Source: Luscinia megarhynchos (lineage: Eukaryota; Chordata; Aves; Passeriformes; Turdidae). From it: a stretch of DNA of 64,000 bases. Location: assembly GCA_034336665.1 (NCBI GenBank), contig CM067568.1, positions 7,833,165-7,897,164 of the forward strand, given 5' to 3'. Shown here one piece after another: positions 38,673 to 52,000 of this stretch (its first letter is position 1; each line of letters opens with the position of its first letter). Position numbers and translations under genes: made by a program. The notes under the pieces were generated by a model. The model made no database searches and had not been told where the DNA came from. It was given only the letters and a program-made list of their open reading frames with translations.

Positions 38673-39540
38673 CTGCAGGGAAGTTTCATGTTTATCTCAT
38701 CCTTCTCTAGGAAATACCCATGATGTAACAGCTGCTCAGGACTGCAGGTGATGCACTGGCAAGGGGTGAGTCAGTGGTACTAAGGATGGGATATTTGCCT
38801 GTCAAATTCCACCCATTCCAGTGTTTCCACATGCAGAGCTATCACCACACAGGGCAGCTCACATCCAACAACACAAAAACCAGGATCTGACCTGGAGGTA
38901 CCAAATGATGTTTTTAAAAGATCCAAATTATTCTGTAAACTTCAGCTAGGTGTTATCAGAATTTAATCACTGATGTCACATTATGCTGGCTGCTGTCCAG
39001 AAGTGAAATCCCATTTTCTTTTTGCCTTAAGGAGCAGATTCGCTCAGCTTTGCAGAGTTTTGTGCCTCAGAATCCAATCCAATAGAAAAACTGCTTTTAT
39101 AGTTTGGAAAGCCAGTTTTCCATTGAGTCAGCAAACTGATCCAGCTTGCCCACAGTCAGAGCTGCCAGAGCAAACACAAACAGAGGGAGCACATGGCTGG
39201 CCCAGGGAGAACAGGATCTCGTTTCACTGGCAGCCCAGACTCAGGCTGAACTCGATGTAACACAAACCTGCACCCTGAATTGTCTCTGACTGACTCACAG
39301 GACACTGAAAGATCTCTGGACAGCTACAAAAGTTGCTGAGCATGAGGCTGATTCCTCTTCTCTCCCATTTGAGAAGACTGAACACAGACGCTAAGGATTT
39401 TGCTACAACAGTTTTCTTATGTAAGTGGTGACAGAGGCTGGCACAGGAACAACACATCCAGAAACAATTGTGAGACTTTCCTGATGAAACCCTGTACACA
39501 TGCTATGGACTCAGGAAAAACAAGATTTACCAAATTACTA

Positions 39541-39565
39541 ATTATCATTATTATTATTATTATTA
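39541..39565. repeat. (ATT)n microsatellite
   Basis: About eight ATT units with one C interruption near the left end. Confidence 0.88.
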
Positions 39566-40289
39566 CGACTACACAAGCTCTTAAGGTTCTCAGTGCAAAG
39601 CCAGGGCTCCAGAACAGTCAGGATTTGCTGCTCTATTGCAAACCTGGGGCTTTCTCCAACTCTCAAGCACAAGCGTTAAATGAGCAGAAAAATATTCTTT
39701 AGGACAACAACAACAAAAAGGCAAAACATCCATATTTTTATTCTTCACGGGCAAGGACAATAATTTAAACACTGCAGGCTAAAAATAGCAGAAAACAACC
39801 AAAACTAAACAACTAAAACCTAACCAAAAGTAAGGCTTTTTGTTTTGATCTGTATTTTAAAAAATCAGGCTCTTAACTTTTGAATAGCCAGATTAGGATT
39901 TTGGAATATTGAAGGTACTAAAAGAACCAAGCCTTGATCCTACAAATAATACCTATTTAGCATTCCAGGACTATCATCAATGTCAAAACAATATATAATG
40001 TATTTTCTGCTAGAAGGGTCCTTCTGATTTAGCTGAAAGGCTCCAGTAATTTATATGAAGTTACTTACATAAGGGCTCTTCTGTGGTTAATATCTTGAAT
40101 ATTTAAAGGATGCCAATTATTAGCATTAAAACTTTTATACCATCATCTATTAATGTCTTTGTATTATTAACTTTGGCATTTGAATCTTACGCCAACTCTT
40201 AGGACAAAATTTGGAATTTAGGAATTCACATTGTAATTATCTTATTCCTGCCATGCAAGTCTTTACTTAACACTGTCCAGGAAACTCAC

Positions 40290-40490
40290 CTGAACTTCCC
40301 CAGCTTGAGCTAAAATTTAAATTCAGATTGGCCTCTTCAAAACCAAGCAAAAAGGTTAAGCTGCTCAAGATGAACTCCCCAAGCAACACCAACACCAGCA
40401 CACTCAGAACCAGTGAGGTCAAGGCAGTTTTCAAGGGAGGAAAGAATCCCAAATGGCAGCAGATGCTCATTGTTCAGAGGTATAATTCTT
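40290..40490 (-). other. candidate first coding exon with signal-anchor-like segment
   Basis: On the minus strand an acceptor 'tttaatattctgcag' precedes 40490. After 20 bases of possible 5' UTR comes an ATG at 40470 with A at -3, and 60 codons stay open to a perfect CAG/GTGAGT donor at 40289. The peptide begins MSICCHLGFFPPLK. Residues of about 16-44 are then dominated by Leu, Val, Phe and Ile, which fits a signal anchor or uncleaved signal. A Ser-rich, Asn-containing tail follows. Without splicing the frame would stop six codons past the donor. It ends in phase 1, which the 38672-38586 candidate can accept. Against it: T-rich strands often give hydrophobic open frames by chance, and I cannot match the peptide to a known gene. 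Confidence 0.22.
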
Positions 40491-41530
40491 CTGCAGAATA
40501 TTAAAGTTCCTTTTTAAACTCAAATTTCTAAAGATGAAAAGAACTGTTAAGATTAGAAACAACCCAGTCAATCTGACAAGAGAGTCAGATTTGGGGTCTA
40601 ATTCTAGAGGACAACATCCTTTAGCACACAGGCACATTTTACACAAGCTTTTTAAATGGCTTTCACATTTATTTTGCCTCTCCATCACCGACAACACAAT
40701 ACAAAACTGCCTGAACTTAAAAATATGCATTTCATTTCCACTACAATGGATTTATCTTTCCAGCAGATGTTGTGTGGAATATCCAGTGATTGCAAGATGT
40801 TTTGATCTAAAGTGATGACTAAAACGTGCACCCATAACCCCTTTTCCTTCAGGGAGACTGGTTTTTTGCAAATCTCATTCCTGTAATTTGTGGGACAGCC
40901 TTAAAACTCCAGGCACCAAGATGAAGTGTCCACAGAACTATATTCTAAAGAAATACTGATTAAATAATGTTGCTTCTGATCTCTAGGCCAAGACTTCTCA
41001 GCAGATCAGGTTTCCTTACTTTGAGGAATAGCTTATTTGGAAATCTGGAGCAATATCCCTCCTGGAAAATAATGAAGGCAGTTGCCTGAAAAGCAGAAGT
41101 TGACCTGGATTATCAATGTCAGGGCAAGAACTTCAGCTGTCTGATGCAATTTTTAATAAGCAGGCCAAGGGAAAGTGCAGAGCATTTGTGACAATAATCA
41201 CACAAACACTCCTCTAAATTGTTGTCTCCTTAGTTTTGAAAACTTCTGCTGCAGAAGTGGAATGTTGGAGGTATTTGTGTAAGCAAAGCCCAAAATAATA
41301 CAATCTCTTATTAATAAATTATATTAATGATATTAATACAATATCTTGCATACATTGTTCCAACAGTTTTGGTCAATCCTATATCCAGGATTGTTATTTC
41401 ACTCTCCATAATTTTTCTTCCAAACTCTCCAACCTATTTTCTTAACCAAGTGATGGTTATTTGGCTTCTGTAACTCTTACTCTGGTCTCTACCATGACAG
41501 TGGCCAGAAAAATGTGGTGTCTGTTTTTCA

Positions 41531-41560
41531 TACATATATATACACACATTGTATATATAC
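41531..41560. repeat. imperfect (AT/AC)n with palindrome
   Basis: An alternating purine-pyrimidine run mixing TA and CA steps, ending in the self-complementary decamer GTATATATAC (41551-41560). Confidence 0.8.
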
Positions 41561-41925
41561 AGTCCATGCAACTTAAAAACTTGACCAGTTTGCCTCTTCT
41601 TGCTAATTTTGAGATTTTCTGAGTGGTTTAATTGCTTTTGCTAGCAGTGATTTGATGCTTCTGTGAACTTATCTTTTGTCCAGTGTTTAACAAGCCTTCT
41701 TCAGCAGACTGCACATGTCAAGACATAATTTTATTTTAACAAATTGTGAAACAAATTACAGTCTTGATTTGCAAGTTCACACATTCTTTAAAAAATCAGA
41801 CTGAAATCAGCTATAAGCACAGAGACCAGAATTAAATTAACTTCCATCAAAAATTTCACATCTGGATTTCAATTAAGCTCAGAGTTAATTGTTAATTGTC
41901 TTAACTCCTGACCCATCAAAGAGTT

Positions 41926-41955
41926 AAAAAAAAAAAAGAAAAAAAAACAAAAGAG
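41926..41955. repeat. A-rich tract
   Basis: A 30-base stretch of A interrupted by one G, one C and little else, running into a short AG-rich segment. It could be a degraded poly(A) tail or a simple A-rich expansion. No element is recognisable upstream. Confidence 0.75.
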
Positions 41956-43627
41956 AGAAATCAGGCTTTGATGCCAGTCTGGAAGTTGCTGAGCTATTAA
42001 TCAGTGGTTATCAGTTTGCCTTAGATGACTAAAACTCATTAATATAAACGAGAAGCCTGAAAGGATCACATTAGTGTGTTATCAGTTTCATCATTTACAA
42101 CCCTGGAACAGCTAAAAGAGTTAAGCTATCACATACTGCACTGAAGGATAATTTGGCATCATTAATTTTCTTCTGCCATTTGCCAAACCTAATTGGGAAT
42201 GATAGGGGCTTGGACATCTGAATTCATAGCTTTCACCTACATCCCTTTATTTTTTCCCCAGAGTCCTGGCATTTAATGAATGAAAAAAGCACCAAAACCA
42301 TTCAAAGGTTTTAATAACTTGAATTTTGGTGAATAAATTTCATACTGCTTTTTGATTTCAGGCATATATCCATCACAAAAGAACAGTGCTGTGGCAATTA
42401 TTCCAAATTTCTTCATTCCTAAAGGGGCTTTTGGCACACAAAGAATGTGATGAAATGGAAACAGTTTCTTCTTTGCTAGTTAAAAATTTAAAAAATCATT
42501 TTTGTGTGTATGGCCAATACTGAGTAAAATGCATTCTCTTCTTAGCCTCATTCCCACTGCCTTTGAGTAAAAGCTTAGTATTTCGATAGTTTATGAATAA
42601 AATAATAAAAAGTAATGTATAAATGCTAAATATAACTCATCAGATCCAACCTACCTCTGATTTCAGACTTGCAAACACTTAGGTTAGGGAAAAGCAATTC
42701 TTAAGCCAATTTATGTGTGGAAAATGCCTGTTCCTGGTCACTATAACTCACCTGAATGTGTAAGGAAAGCTAAAAGAAGGAAGGTATTCCAATGGCAGAG
42801 GTGGATAAATGTGCTGGATCAGGATTATGGTTATTTATTTACACTCCAGATCTACATTCAAGATAAGCTGAATAGCTCCACTGTAGCTGCATGACATGGA
42901 TCTGAGGGGCTCTGCTAATTTCAAGGAATCATTCCCAATGAGACAAGAACAAATCATACCTGTGCTTTCTAAAGAGATGTCATTCACTGCACAGAAGGAA
43001 AGCATTCATCTTTCACATTTTGGCACTTCCTAGATAATCCCTTTAGCCCTTGGGTTGATGCACTTTGTAGAAATTCAAAATAACCATCCACCAGACTTAT
43101 TTCATAGTGCAGCCTTTTATGACGCTCTTCAAAGAGCATTCTTATTCCAAAGAGATAAGGGAGTTCTTTTGTCACACTGACAGAGAGACTTTATTATCCT
43201 TTAATGGAAACTTCATCATCTGTGGCAGTTTTGAACCTTTAGGAGATTGTACTATTAAGACACAACAGATGTGCTACTTATAACCATTAAAAGTTACCAT
43301 TGAAGGAAAGTGTTTTCCACTTTTCTTGATATATTCTGATGTTATACAAGACATTTGCTCTTTTCTTGCATCACAAGAACGCCCAAATTACAGTCCTCAT
43401 CCCAAAACTCCAGGTTGTTTTTTTTCCTTTTTTATTTTTATAAATTGTTTTGAAAGCTATTTTTAAAAGACAAAGGATAAATAATGGCTTCTCACAATTC
43501 TAGGTCCTGAAATTCTGTAGCATTAACTCATCTCACAGGCTGAGAAATAACTTTCTGCAAGCCAATAAAGGATTAAGTCCGCAAAAACTTATTTCAATAT
43601 CTGAACTAAACCTCTTGGTAGAACTTA

Positions 43628-43850
43628 CAGCCCTTTCCCCTTGTCCTGTCCCTTTTTCCCTGTGGGCAGAGCCCGACCTGGCTGCCTGCATCTCCCATCA
43701 GGGAGTTCTGCAGAGCCAGAAGGTCCCCCCTGAGCCCCCTTTTCTCCAGGCTGAGCCACCCAGCCACTCCAGACCCTTGTCTGGACTCACTCCAGCCCCT
43801 CCTTGTCCTTCCTGAATGGAGGGGCCCAGAACTGAGCACAGTGTGATTCC
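43628..43850 (-). mobile_element. CR1 LINE internal fragment, minus strand
   Basis: On the plus strand it reads 'ccttgtcctgtccc', 'tgtgggcagagcccgacctggctgcctgca', 'agggagttctgcagagccagaaggtcccccctgagccccc', 'ttttctccaggctgagccacccagccactcc', 'ctggactcactccagcccctccttgtcctt' and 'gaggggcccagaactgagcacagt'. This is the reverse complement of a CR1 region that lies upstream of the usual 3' end. The 3' tail itself is absent, so the copy is truncated on both sides or was later broken. It is the most GC-rich part of its neighbourhood. The open frames on both strands here derive from the repeat. Confidence 0.9.
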
Positions 43851-44832
43851 TTTTACGTGCACAGATTATTCCCCAGGTAAAGAAAGTTCCCATTTTCTCC
43901 ATACTCACACAGCCCATTCACAGCTTACACAGAACACAAGATGTTAAGGAGGAACAAATTTCTTTCCCAGGAATTCACCAACACTGACGCTTTGTTAACC
44001 ACAACTCTCCTTGGATTTACATAATCTCAGAGCTCCAAAAACGTGAAAAAGCATCCACTACCAGGGTGGTGTTTGTGAAAGCATCTCAGGGGAATAATTT
44101 TGCAACCCTGCTGACACTGTGTAAACACTCTAGTCTTGGGGGAACCTTTTCAAAAACTTGTGGTGCATTTTCACTCTGGCCAAGTAATGCAGCTCACATG
44201 AAACCACCCCAAGGGGGGTGAACAAACACCCCTTATTGTTCTATTTCATATAAATTTATGCTCAGTAAACAGCAGGTACAGGATGTTCCTTGTAGCACCA
44301 GGAGCTACACCAGTAGCAAAGAGTAAAGCAGTAACACTCCCACGGTAGCAGTAAGTTCATTTTGCTTGTTTGTTTTAGAAGCAAGGACAAATTTCATGTA
44401 ACAGATTCTGGAAGACTCACAAAATATTTTATTTTTCATTAATATAACTGGCTGAAGGGGAGTTGTTCCCAGACCTTCAGAGCACTTGTTATTTGACAAG
44501 GAAAAGTTCAACTTCATCTCCCACTGAGTTCCTGGGATGCCTCTGCTCAAAACCTGCGTCCTTACATGCAGCAGATACTAGGGATGCCTTTCCAAGGATG
44601 AAAACAAACCTCACCAAACCTGCTTTGAGCCCAGTCATGTCTTACAACCACATATGCACTTCAAACCACAGTGATGCCACCAGGGGTTAATGAAGAGGCT
44701 GAGAGAGAAGTGCTAATTACCAGGGTCAGAATGGTGTCCACACCCATTATTACTTTATACAGCACAGCAATTCATTTTTTTCTATTATTTCCAATGCTGG
44801 ACACTAACTAGTTTCTTCAAGAATGAAAAAAA

Positions 44833-44938
44833 TCAAGCTGGTCTAGTGTAAGGTGTCCCTGCCCATGCAGAGGGTTGGGAACAAGATGGTCTTTAATGTC
44901 CCTTCCAACCTGAACCCTCATAAGAATCTGTGATGATT
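44833..44938 (+). mobile_element. CR1 LINE 3' fragment, plus strand
   Basis: A short CR1 3' end in forward orientation: 'caagctggtctagtgtaaggtgtccctgcccatgcag', then 'ggttgggaacaagatggtctttaa', then 'tgtcccttccaacctgaaccctcat', ending in a degraded 'tctgtgatgatt' tail. Confidence 0.93.
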
Positions 44939-46051
44939 TTCTTGAAAAAAAAACAACCACTTTTTCTTTCCCCCCTGCAATTGCACAGCAAATTCAACAG
45001 AATCCAGACTTCTTGACCCACATTGCTACAACTCCCATTAATTCAGAGGGTCCAAGTCTTGCAGAAATGGAACAGGCAATATGAAGTGCAGGACTAAACC
45101 CTGGCCACACCATAGAAGCAAACAGGTTTTGACATACAGAGGGCAAGTAGGGAGCATATAAGCAGAAAAACAAATAAAAATGAGAAACTGCAAAGCAAGA
45201 GGTTCTAAGAGAAGCAGACTGTTTCCAACACAGCCAAGCAAGTGGAGTAGTTTAGTACAGGCAAAGCCACTTAGGTTTGGGCTAAAACTCAGATTCAATC
45301 CAGAGATTAGATTCAGAACCCAAATTTCACTACTGCATTCCTGAGGGGTGTCAGTGACTCCCACAGCTCCAGCAGCTCTGCCAAATACATTAGCTCAGCA
45401 TGGATTCAAGTCAAGAGATGGCATTTCAAAATTGCTCACATGACGTCTCCAATTCTACTCTGATACCATAAATATAAGTCTGTTTGGAGTATAAATCCAT
45501 TCTGGAAATGTACCTGATGATAAAAGATGACAGCATCTATTTTAAATGCAATTATTATTTGAAAGGTGCTTGTTACTGCTAAATTATTCCTCTGATAGAG
45601 CTCAGTACCTGCAACACACACCGGTATTCCACTGGAATTCCACCTCCCAGGAGTGAGCAGTTCCCTAAACTGCTAATTAACGTGATAACACCAGGGCTCC
45701 ACTCAGATACACTGTAATTGAATTTAGGGTAGAGAAAGAGTGAGCTCTGCCATCTGTATCTGCGCAGAGGGAAGCGCTTGATTTGGACAGGGATGGGGAT
45801 TTTTTTAGTCTCTCTTTAGCCAAAGGGGAACCCTCTCAAAAGGGACTGTTTGCTGAGAACTTGAACTCAATGTGTTTGTGCTGATGGTGTGCCAGCCCCT
45901 GGTGTGCTTCGTGGGAAGTCTGTCAAGCTTTGTTTGCAAATTTTCTGCATCTTTTTTAAAAGCATTTGTGCCACTGTTCCCTCCCCCCCTCCAAGCAGTT
46001 CTGAATAATTAAAGCGTTTTTACAAATTTTGTAATTAAAAGACCTCCTGGA

Positions 46052-46065
46052 GTTACTATAGTAAC
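46052..46065. promoter_or_regulatory. perfect 14-bp palindrome, RFX X-box-like
   Basis: GTTACTATAGTAAC is a perfect palindrome. Its GTTRC-N4-GYAAC-like layout resembles the X-box bound by RFX-family transcription factors, although the central bases differ from the usual CCATGG. The flanks are AT-rich, with a TAATTA-like site just upstream. Binding is an inference from motif resemblance only. Confidence 0.3.
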
Positions 46066-49000
46066 AGGGCCTTTAGAAATCAATTCAATAAAACAAAAAA
46101 AATAGAGTTGATTGGTTGGCTTTGATCTTCTCTCTTTGTTCATTGGCATGAAGAATATTCTGAAAGATCATATTCTTTTTCCCCCTCAACTGCAGAGTTG
46201 TTATATTCCAAGATGTACAGTGTGTAAGCTTCAATATTCATCATCAAACCATGGTGTAAATGGGGACAACTTTCTGGGTGCTGTTTTTTCCTGGGACCAA
46301 CCCTGACAAATACAGAGCAACTCCATTTATTCAGTTTTAAGAAAGCCCTATCAAATGCTTACCACTGCTTATTTTGCATTGAAATCAACACCTGGTAAAA
46401 CTCTCAACTATGACATTCATTTCAGTGAATATTCTTCCAAAAATACAACCCAGTTCAATTTAAAAGAACAAAGCTCAGAGCTTATGAATTTCACAGCAGG
46501 ATCCAACTGGATGGTGCAGTTAACTTGCTTTAGTGCAAGTGTTCTCTTCAGTTTTACTTCCACCAGCACTTGACTCTTCAGGTTTCTGTTTCAGGAGTAT
46601 TTCTACTTTGAAAAGTCACTTTAAAGAAATGATGAGCTCTACTTTAATAGCTCTGCTCCTTCTCACATTGGGTACAGAGCCAGATCATTGTTCTTAGGGC
46701 ACAGATCATGTCTTTTGCAGTTTTCCTTTTACTTCAATTTCTAGCCAATGAAAAAAAATCACACCAGAAATTTTCACTAGGGAAAATATTCAACAGGGAG
46801 ACACCAATTAGAAGACCACAACAGTCTGGATCTGGGGTCATGAGGAGGATGAGTTCCTATTTACCAAGTCTTCTCCTGCTGCACCTAAACACAGGTGCTG
46901 CTTGCTTTGCAATCCAAACCCATCCCAGCACAAACAGCTTGATGCAGCTGCCACCCATGCTGGAAGGGCAGGATTTGCACCCAGAGCCTTTCCTGGGAAA
47001 GGACAGAGCTCAGTTCTCAGAGCCAAGTCTGGCCTCTGTTGCAAGCAGCCACCTCCAACACGGTTTCAATTTGCAGTGATGAAAATGAAACTTTTCCCCC
47101 ATAAGGGACAATTAGCTTTCATTAAGATATTTATATTATTTACTGGGATCTGCTTGAAAAATACTTTCATGCACATCTTGCTGCCTTGCAGAAGATGAAA
47201 TTACAGATCTTAATGTCAAAATATTATCCACAGATTTGGAATGCTGTGCCTATCTCTGGTGTCACCTCCATCCTGGGATGCTGGCAGGGCCCCACTTGGT
47301 CCTCACCCATCAGTCATGCCCCAAGCTTCAAACCAACACCATTCCAGGGACTCCCTGCAGTCCCACTTTCCCAACTGCGCTGCTGCAACTCTACTGGAAA
47401 CTCCCATTTCCCTCGGAAGAACATTTGGGTGCCCAGGTAACCGGGCAGACTGGGGAGGAGGTGGAGAGATCCACACTCAAGTCCTGTCCTGCCTTGTGGT
47501 AGGAACACCAGAAGGTGTTAGACCAGCTCTGCAAGGCACATCAGGATGAATCCAGCCCACAGCTTATGCAGAACCAGTGAGACCAACACTTGAAAATTAT
47601 TCTTCTCCAGAGGAAGAGATATTTTAGAACAAATTTAGCAACCAGGAAATTCAGCCGCTCATAAATCAGTAACATTTCCAGAGGTTTAACATGACTTATG
47701 TAAAAGCTGTTCTTTATGTCTAATTCAGGACTGTTGTTACAAGTTTACTCAGCCAGATGAATTTATGGTGACACACATTTATGGAACGAGCCTAAATTTC
47801 CATGAAGAACCTGATTTTACCTTAAATAACCAAGTTTACTGAGTAACTAATTTTTATTGGTCTGAAGGGCCATTGTTTAAAACAGGTTTCTTTGCAGATA
47901 AGAGATAGGAGCCCAGATGCTCATTTCAGATACACAACTGGAGCTCAGATGAACACCAGATCCATTTGGTAAAGTCAGAGCCTGATCTGAAAGCAATAAA
48001 TCACAACTTTTTGTTTTATATTTAAGTTATGCTAGTGAACTTCCTCATGCCTTTGGAATTTTCTATTTGTAATTAAAAAAAGAAATCATATTCTTAGCTG
48101 ATTCATGACAGAAGCTGCTTTTATCTGTGCTAAACGAGTTCTTATTCAATGTAACACTGAATTGAGTTGCAGTTCTAAAAGGAGCCATAAAAACAATGAG
48201 GGATTGATTATTTTTTTGGTAAAGTTTTGCAAAATAGACAGTAATGAACTCTATACAGCTGCCATAAAGAAAAATGCAGTAGCAGATGCATCCCCCCTTC
48301 ACCTTCAGCATCTACCAGAGGGCAGTATAAGGAATAAAAAGCTCTCCTGGGAAGGACCAAATGGAAACAGACTGAGATTTCACTTTCAACATGGAAAGGC
48401 ATTTTGTAATCAAATCACAGGTGATGCACTGAGAGTTGGCTCAATCCAAGAAGGCAGCTCCCATTCTCAACTTGCTGCAGGAGCATCTCTCTCCAGCACA
48501 ATTCCCTGCAAAATCTCTAACCAGAATAATTCCTTAAAATGAACAGTCAATGCTCCATGGCCTAAGCATGGCAAAACCTTTTGTCCCCTAAGTTGCAAGC
48601 GGACCACCCTCTGATAACTTCTCAATATCCAAAGGAATTTCAGGAAGACAGCATCCCATTTCTTGTCTGGCAATAGAACAGGATGTTGAAGATGTTTTGC
48701 TGTGTCGTGTCCCCCCTCCACTGTTTGTGGACTGTAAATTTATGTGGTCCTGGGGTTGCTCTGAAAACTCCTGAATTCTGCTGCAGCCTCACAGCACATT
48801 CAGGACACCTTTGTTTTGATTATTGAAAAACTGGCAGAAGTTCTAAATTAACAGCACTTCTGGCCATTAGGTAGCATCAAAATATCAACTCAGATTCAAG
48901 GATTCTTTCCAGTTTTGCCACTTTTTGGTGTCATTTTAAACAAACCACTTCTGCATATATTTCTTATTTTCCTTTCTGTTTTAAACTTGCAATACCTTCT

Positions 49001-52000
49001 GCCTTAATAAGCACTACAAAGCCTCACAAAATACCAACAAGAATTACTTAATAAAAACTCCAAGTTATTTATTATAATAGTAAGTTTTATAGGCTTATTT
49101 ATATAAGGCTTGAGCCCTTGCAGTGTTTTGTAAGCAGAGTGTGAGCTAGAAGTAGCACACATATTCTTGTGTGTCATCTTCTCCACCTCTACGCTGCCTA
49201 CAACACTTGGGGATCTACCCAAAGAACTCACACAGCTTTTCCATATAGCTGAAAGGGGAAAAGAGGCTTTCCTCATGTGCCTGGTATGCCCTAATTCTGC
49301 TCAGCTGGAGAATATTTTAAAAAAGAACGATGACAGCCTCTGACGTACCCAGCAGAGTCATCACCAACGCCATGCAAACTGAATCCAAAAATAGATTCCT
49401 GACCTTCAGAGAGAGAAAAAGAAAGATACTTTCCCATCATTTGCAACAAGGAAACTACCTTGGCTTATCAGAAAGCAGAAGTTGCTGGGCTGAACCCGCG
49501 TTTGTCACCAGGCAGATATGTGGAAGTTGCTGCTGGGGAGCTGCACCAACATGTTCTGTAATGAGGTTTCACAGTGCTCTGCTCTTCTACAACATGGAAA
49601 TGTTACTCAAATGTGGCTGACTGTACACAGGGTATTCCTTAGAATATTCCACCACTGACTTTCAGTCTGACAGAGTGCCACAGCTGAGCTGAATGGAAAT
49701 CCCCAGAGTTATGTGGCTACTTAGATTTTCACTGCTCTTCTTCTGTCCCAGCCTGCCAGGCTGGAGATAAAACATCAGATGAGCAAGCAGTTCAAAGCAG
49801 TTGTGGAATTTATTGCAAACATGAGTGATTTTTGCTGCAGTAAGGTCTTCTTATTTTCAGTGAAGGCTTGATGCTCACAGTATAAAATCACTGCTAATAA
49901 TTCCCGTCATCAACTGGTGCTGTGCCAAGTGCAACTTGTCCTCTGGAATCCTAAGCTCTAGACTTTCACATAGGGAGACCACAAAAAAAACTTAAGCCAG
50001 CCAGGATATATAGAACTCAATCCCGACTTTAATACTGACTTAAAAGGTGGTCTTGGACAGTTAATTGAATTTTCAGTGCTACATCAATATAATGGGTATG
50101 GTGCCATACTATTTAGCATAAATATTCAACTTAAATAAAGTCAGGCATTGCTGAAAAAAAATAAAAAAGGTACTCAGAATACAAGAAAAATCTATCCCAT
50201 ACAGGTCTTTATTTTCATAAAGGAATCTGCTTTCCTTTTCCTTTTTCCCCCAAAGGGATTAGTTTTCCTTTTCCCACAAAACAACCCCACCAGTGAATGC
50301 AGATCCCATTTTTAAAATCTTGTCACGTTTATTCACCCACAAACTTCCATCCACTGCTACATTCCCCAGAAATAACGTGGACAAACCTAGGAGAGGTTTT
50401 GCAAGTATTTTGACTGCATCCAGGCCAATCAGACAACATAAAAGCAGAAATAATATTTGATCCCTCAGGAAAGCAGGGGACACGCCTAGTACTCCACTCT
50501 CCTACACCTCTTCACAGGATGCTGCTACAGAACTTACTGCAGTGTACTGCTATTACAGTAAATCCATTCAGTGCTGGGTTCCCTGCTGTTTGCTCATAGT
50601 AATTCTCATTCTTGGTCATCCTTCCCATTTTTTTTCTGTTTTGTTTTACAGGGTTTTTTTGGCCTTTTTTTGCGGGGGGTGGGGTGGTGAGGAGAATGAA
50701 GGAGGAATTCTGAGCAGTTTGTTTTGCAATCTCCACCTCCTGCTCGGTTTCCAAACCACAGCATTCACACACAACTCTTCCACAACCGTATTTTTGAAAG
50801 AACTTACATATACACGTCTTCTTCACAACAGAAAATTACCTTTGTTTTAAGTGTATGAGGCTTTTTTGTGGGCCATAAGTGTAAATTTAAAGTTAAGCTG
50901 CAGTCAGTGGACTGTTACTGGTACCAGTCAAACAGGTTTCTCACAATGCATCACAACAAGCTTTCCTATTGAAACAGTTTAAATCACATTGCCAGTTTCT
51001 TGGGTTTGTTATTTATGATAAAAATGTAAAGATGAACCCCCTTAAAGTCAGAGCTAAGCTATGTACCCAAATTCATAAGCTATTGTGATCAAGAGCAGCT
51101 GAGCTGCAAAGAAAAAAAATTACAACAGAATGAAAGAGAAAAGTGCCAAACCAGATCAAAGAAGTGAGCAAAGAAGCCTGGAAAGATCTATTTAGCTCAG
51201 AATCTGAACACCTCTTTAGACAAATAACAAGAGATCCCACCACCTTCAGAACACAAGAGATGCACATCCTAACACTGCATTCCTGCTATGAGGGCATTTC
51301 ACAATTATCAGTATTCCCAAGCATGGGAGCAGAGAGATATTTGTGGCATGGGACCTTTGAAAACAGTGAGGTGTATATCCACATCTGGGGAGCAATGCTC
51401 CTGTACCACTTGTCCCAGCTCTGACCCCAAATCTCTCCAGCTACTGACATGTATTTCCAACTCAGATGCTTTAATCTCCTATTATTCTATTCTCAGATTA
51501 ATTTATTCTGAGATAAAAGCTATAAAACAGAACTTTCTTTCCCCTTTTGCAATTCCAAACTCCAGTTCCACTCAGCGTCATCCCTTCAGTGATCACATTT
51601 TTGGGAAGGCTTTTTGATATTTGTGCTTGTAGAAAAGATACCAGACACAACTACAGTAGGATCAGAAACATGTAAGTACATGGTGTGCTGGATAAAACTT
51701 TACAAATTCCTTCCTAGTACTTGGGGAGGGAAATGAACCCGCACAGCAGGGCTCTGTTCTGCAATGAGAAAAGTTTAATTAATAGCTTTCAGCACAATGC
51801 AGAGGTGGTTCCTCCAGAATCCTGGGACTGGGAGAAGCTCACTCCTGTCTGGATTTACAAGCAGAGTACCTGTACAAACCAGCAGCCCGAACATCCCACC
51901 AGCTAAATCCCAGGACACAGATGACGAGTTACACGGGGTGCTTGCATGGGGTTGGATTGCTTTATAAAAAAGGGTTTTACAAGCACACGTTTCAGATGAC

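Larger units (their letters stand above)
25756..43627. other. long repeat-poor non-coding stretch
   Basis: About 18 kb without a recognisable CR1 copy or a known gene. It holds an (AC)n run (31796-31826), a 26-base T tract (33418-33443), an (ATT)n run (39541-39565), an AT/AC run (41531-41560) and an A-rich tract (41926-41955). It also holds the tentative minus-strand exons at 40490-40290, 38672-38586 and 31018-30917. The AT-rich part at 41900-42250 reads like a possible conserved non-coding element. Everything else is ordinary intron-like sequence. Confidence 0.5.

Noticed and set aside
43606..43917. Open frames of about 66-103 codons on both strands
   Set aside because: These fall in the CR1 fragment at 43628-43850. 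GC-rich repeat sequence keeps frames open by chance.
48105..48542. 145-codon plus-strand open frame
   Set aside because: No recognisable family or domain. It has an opposite-strand shadow of similar quality.
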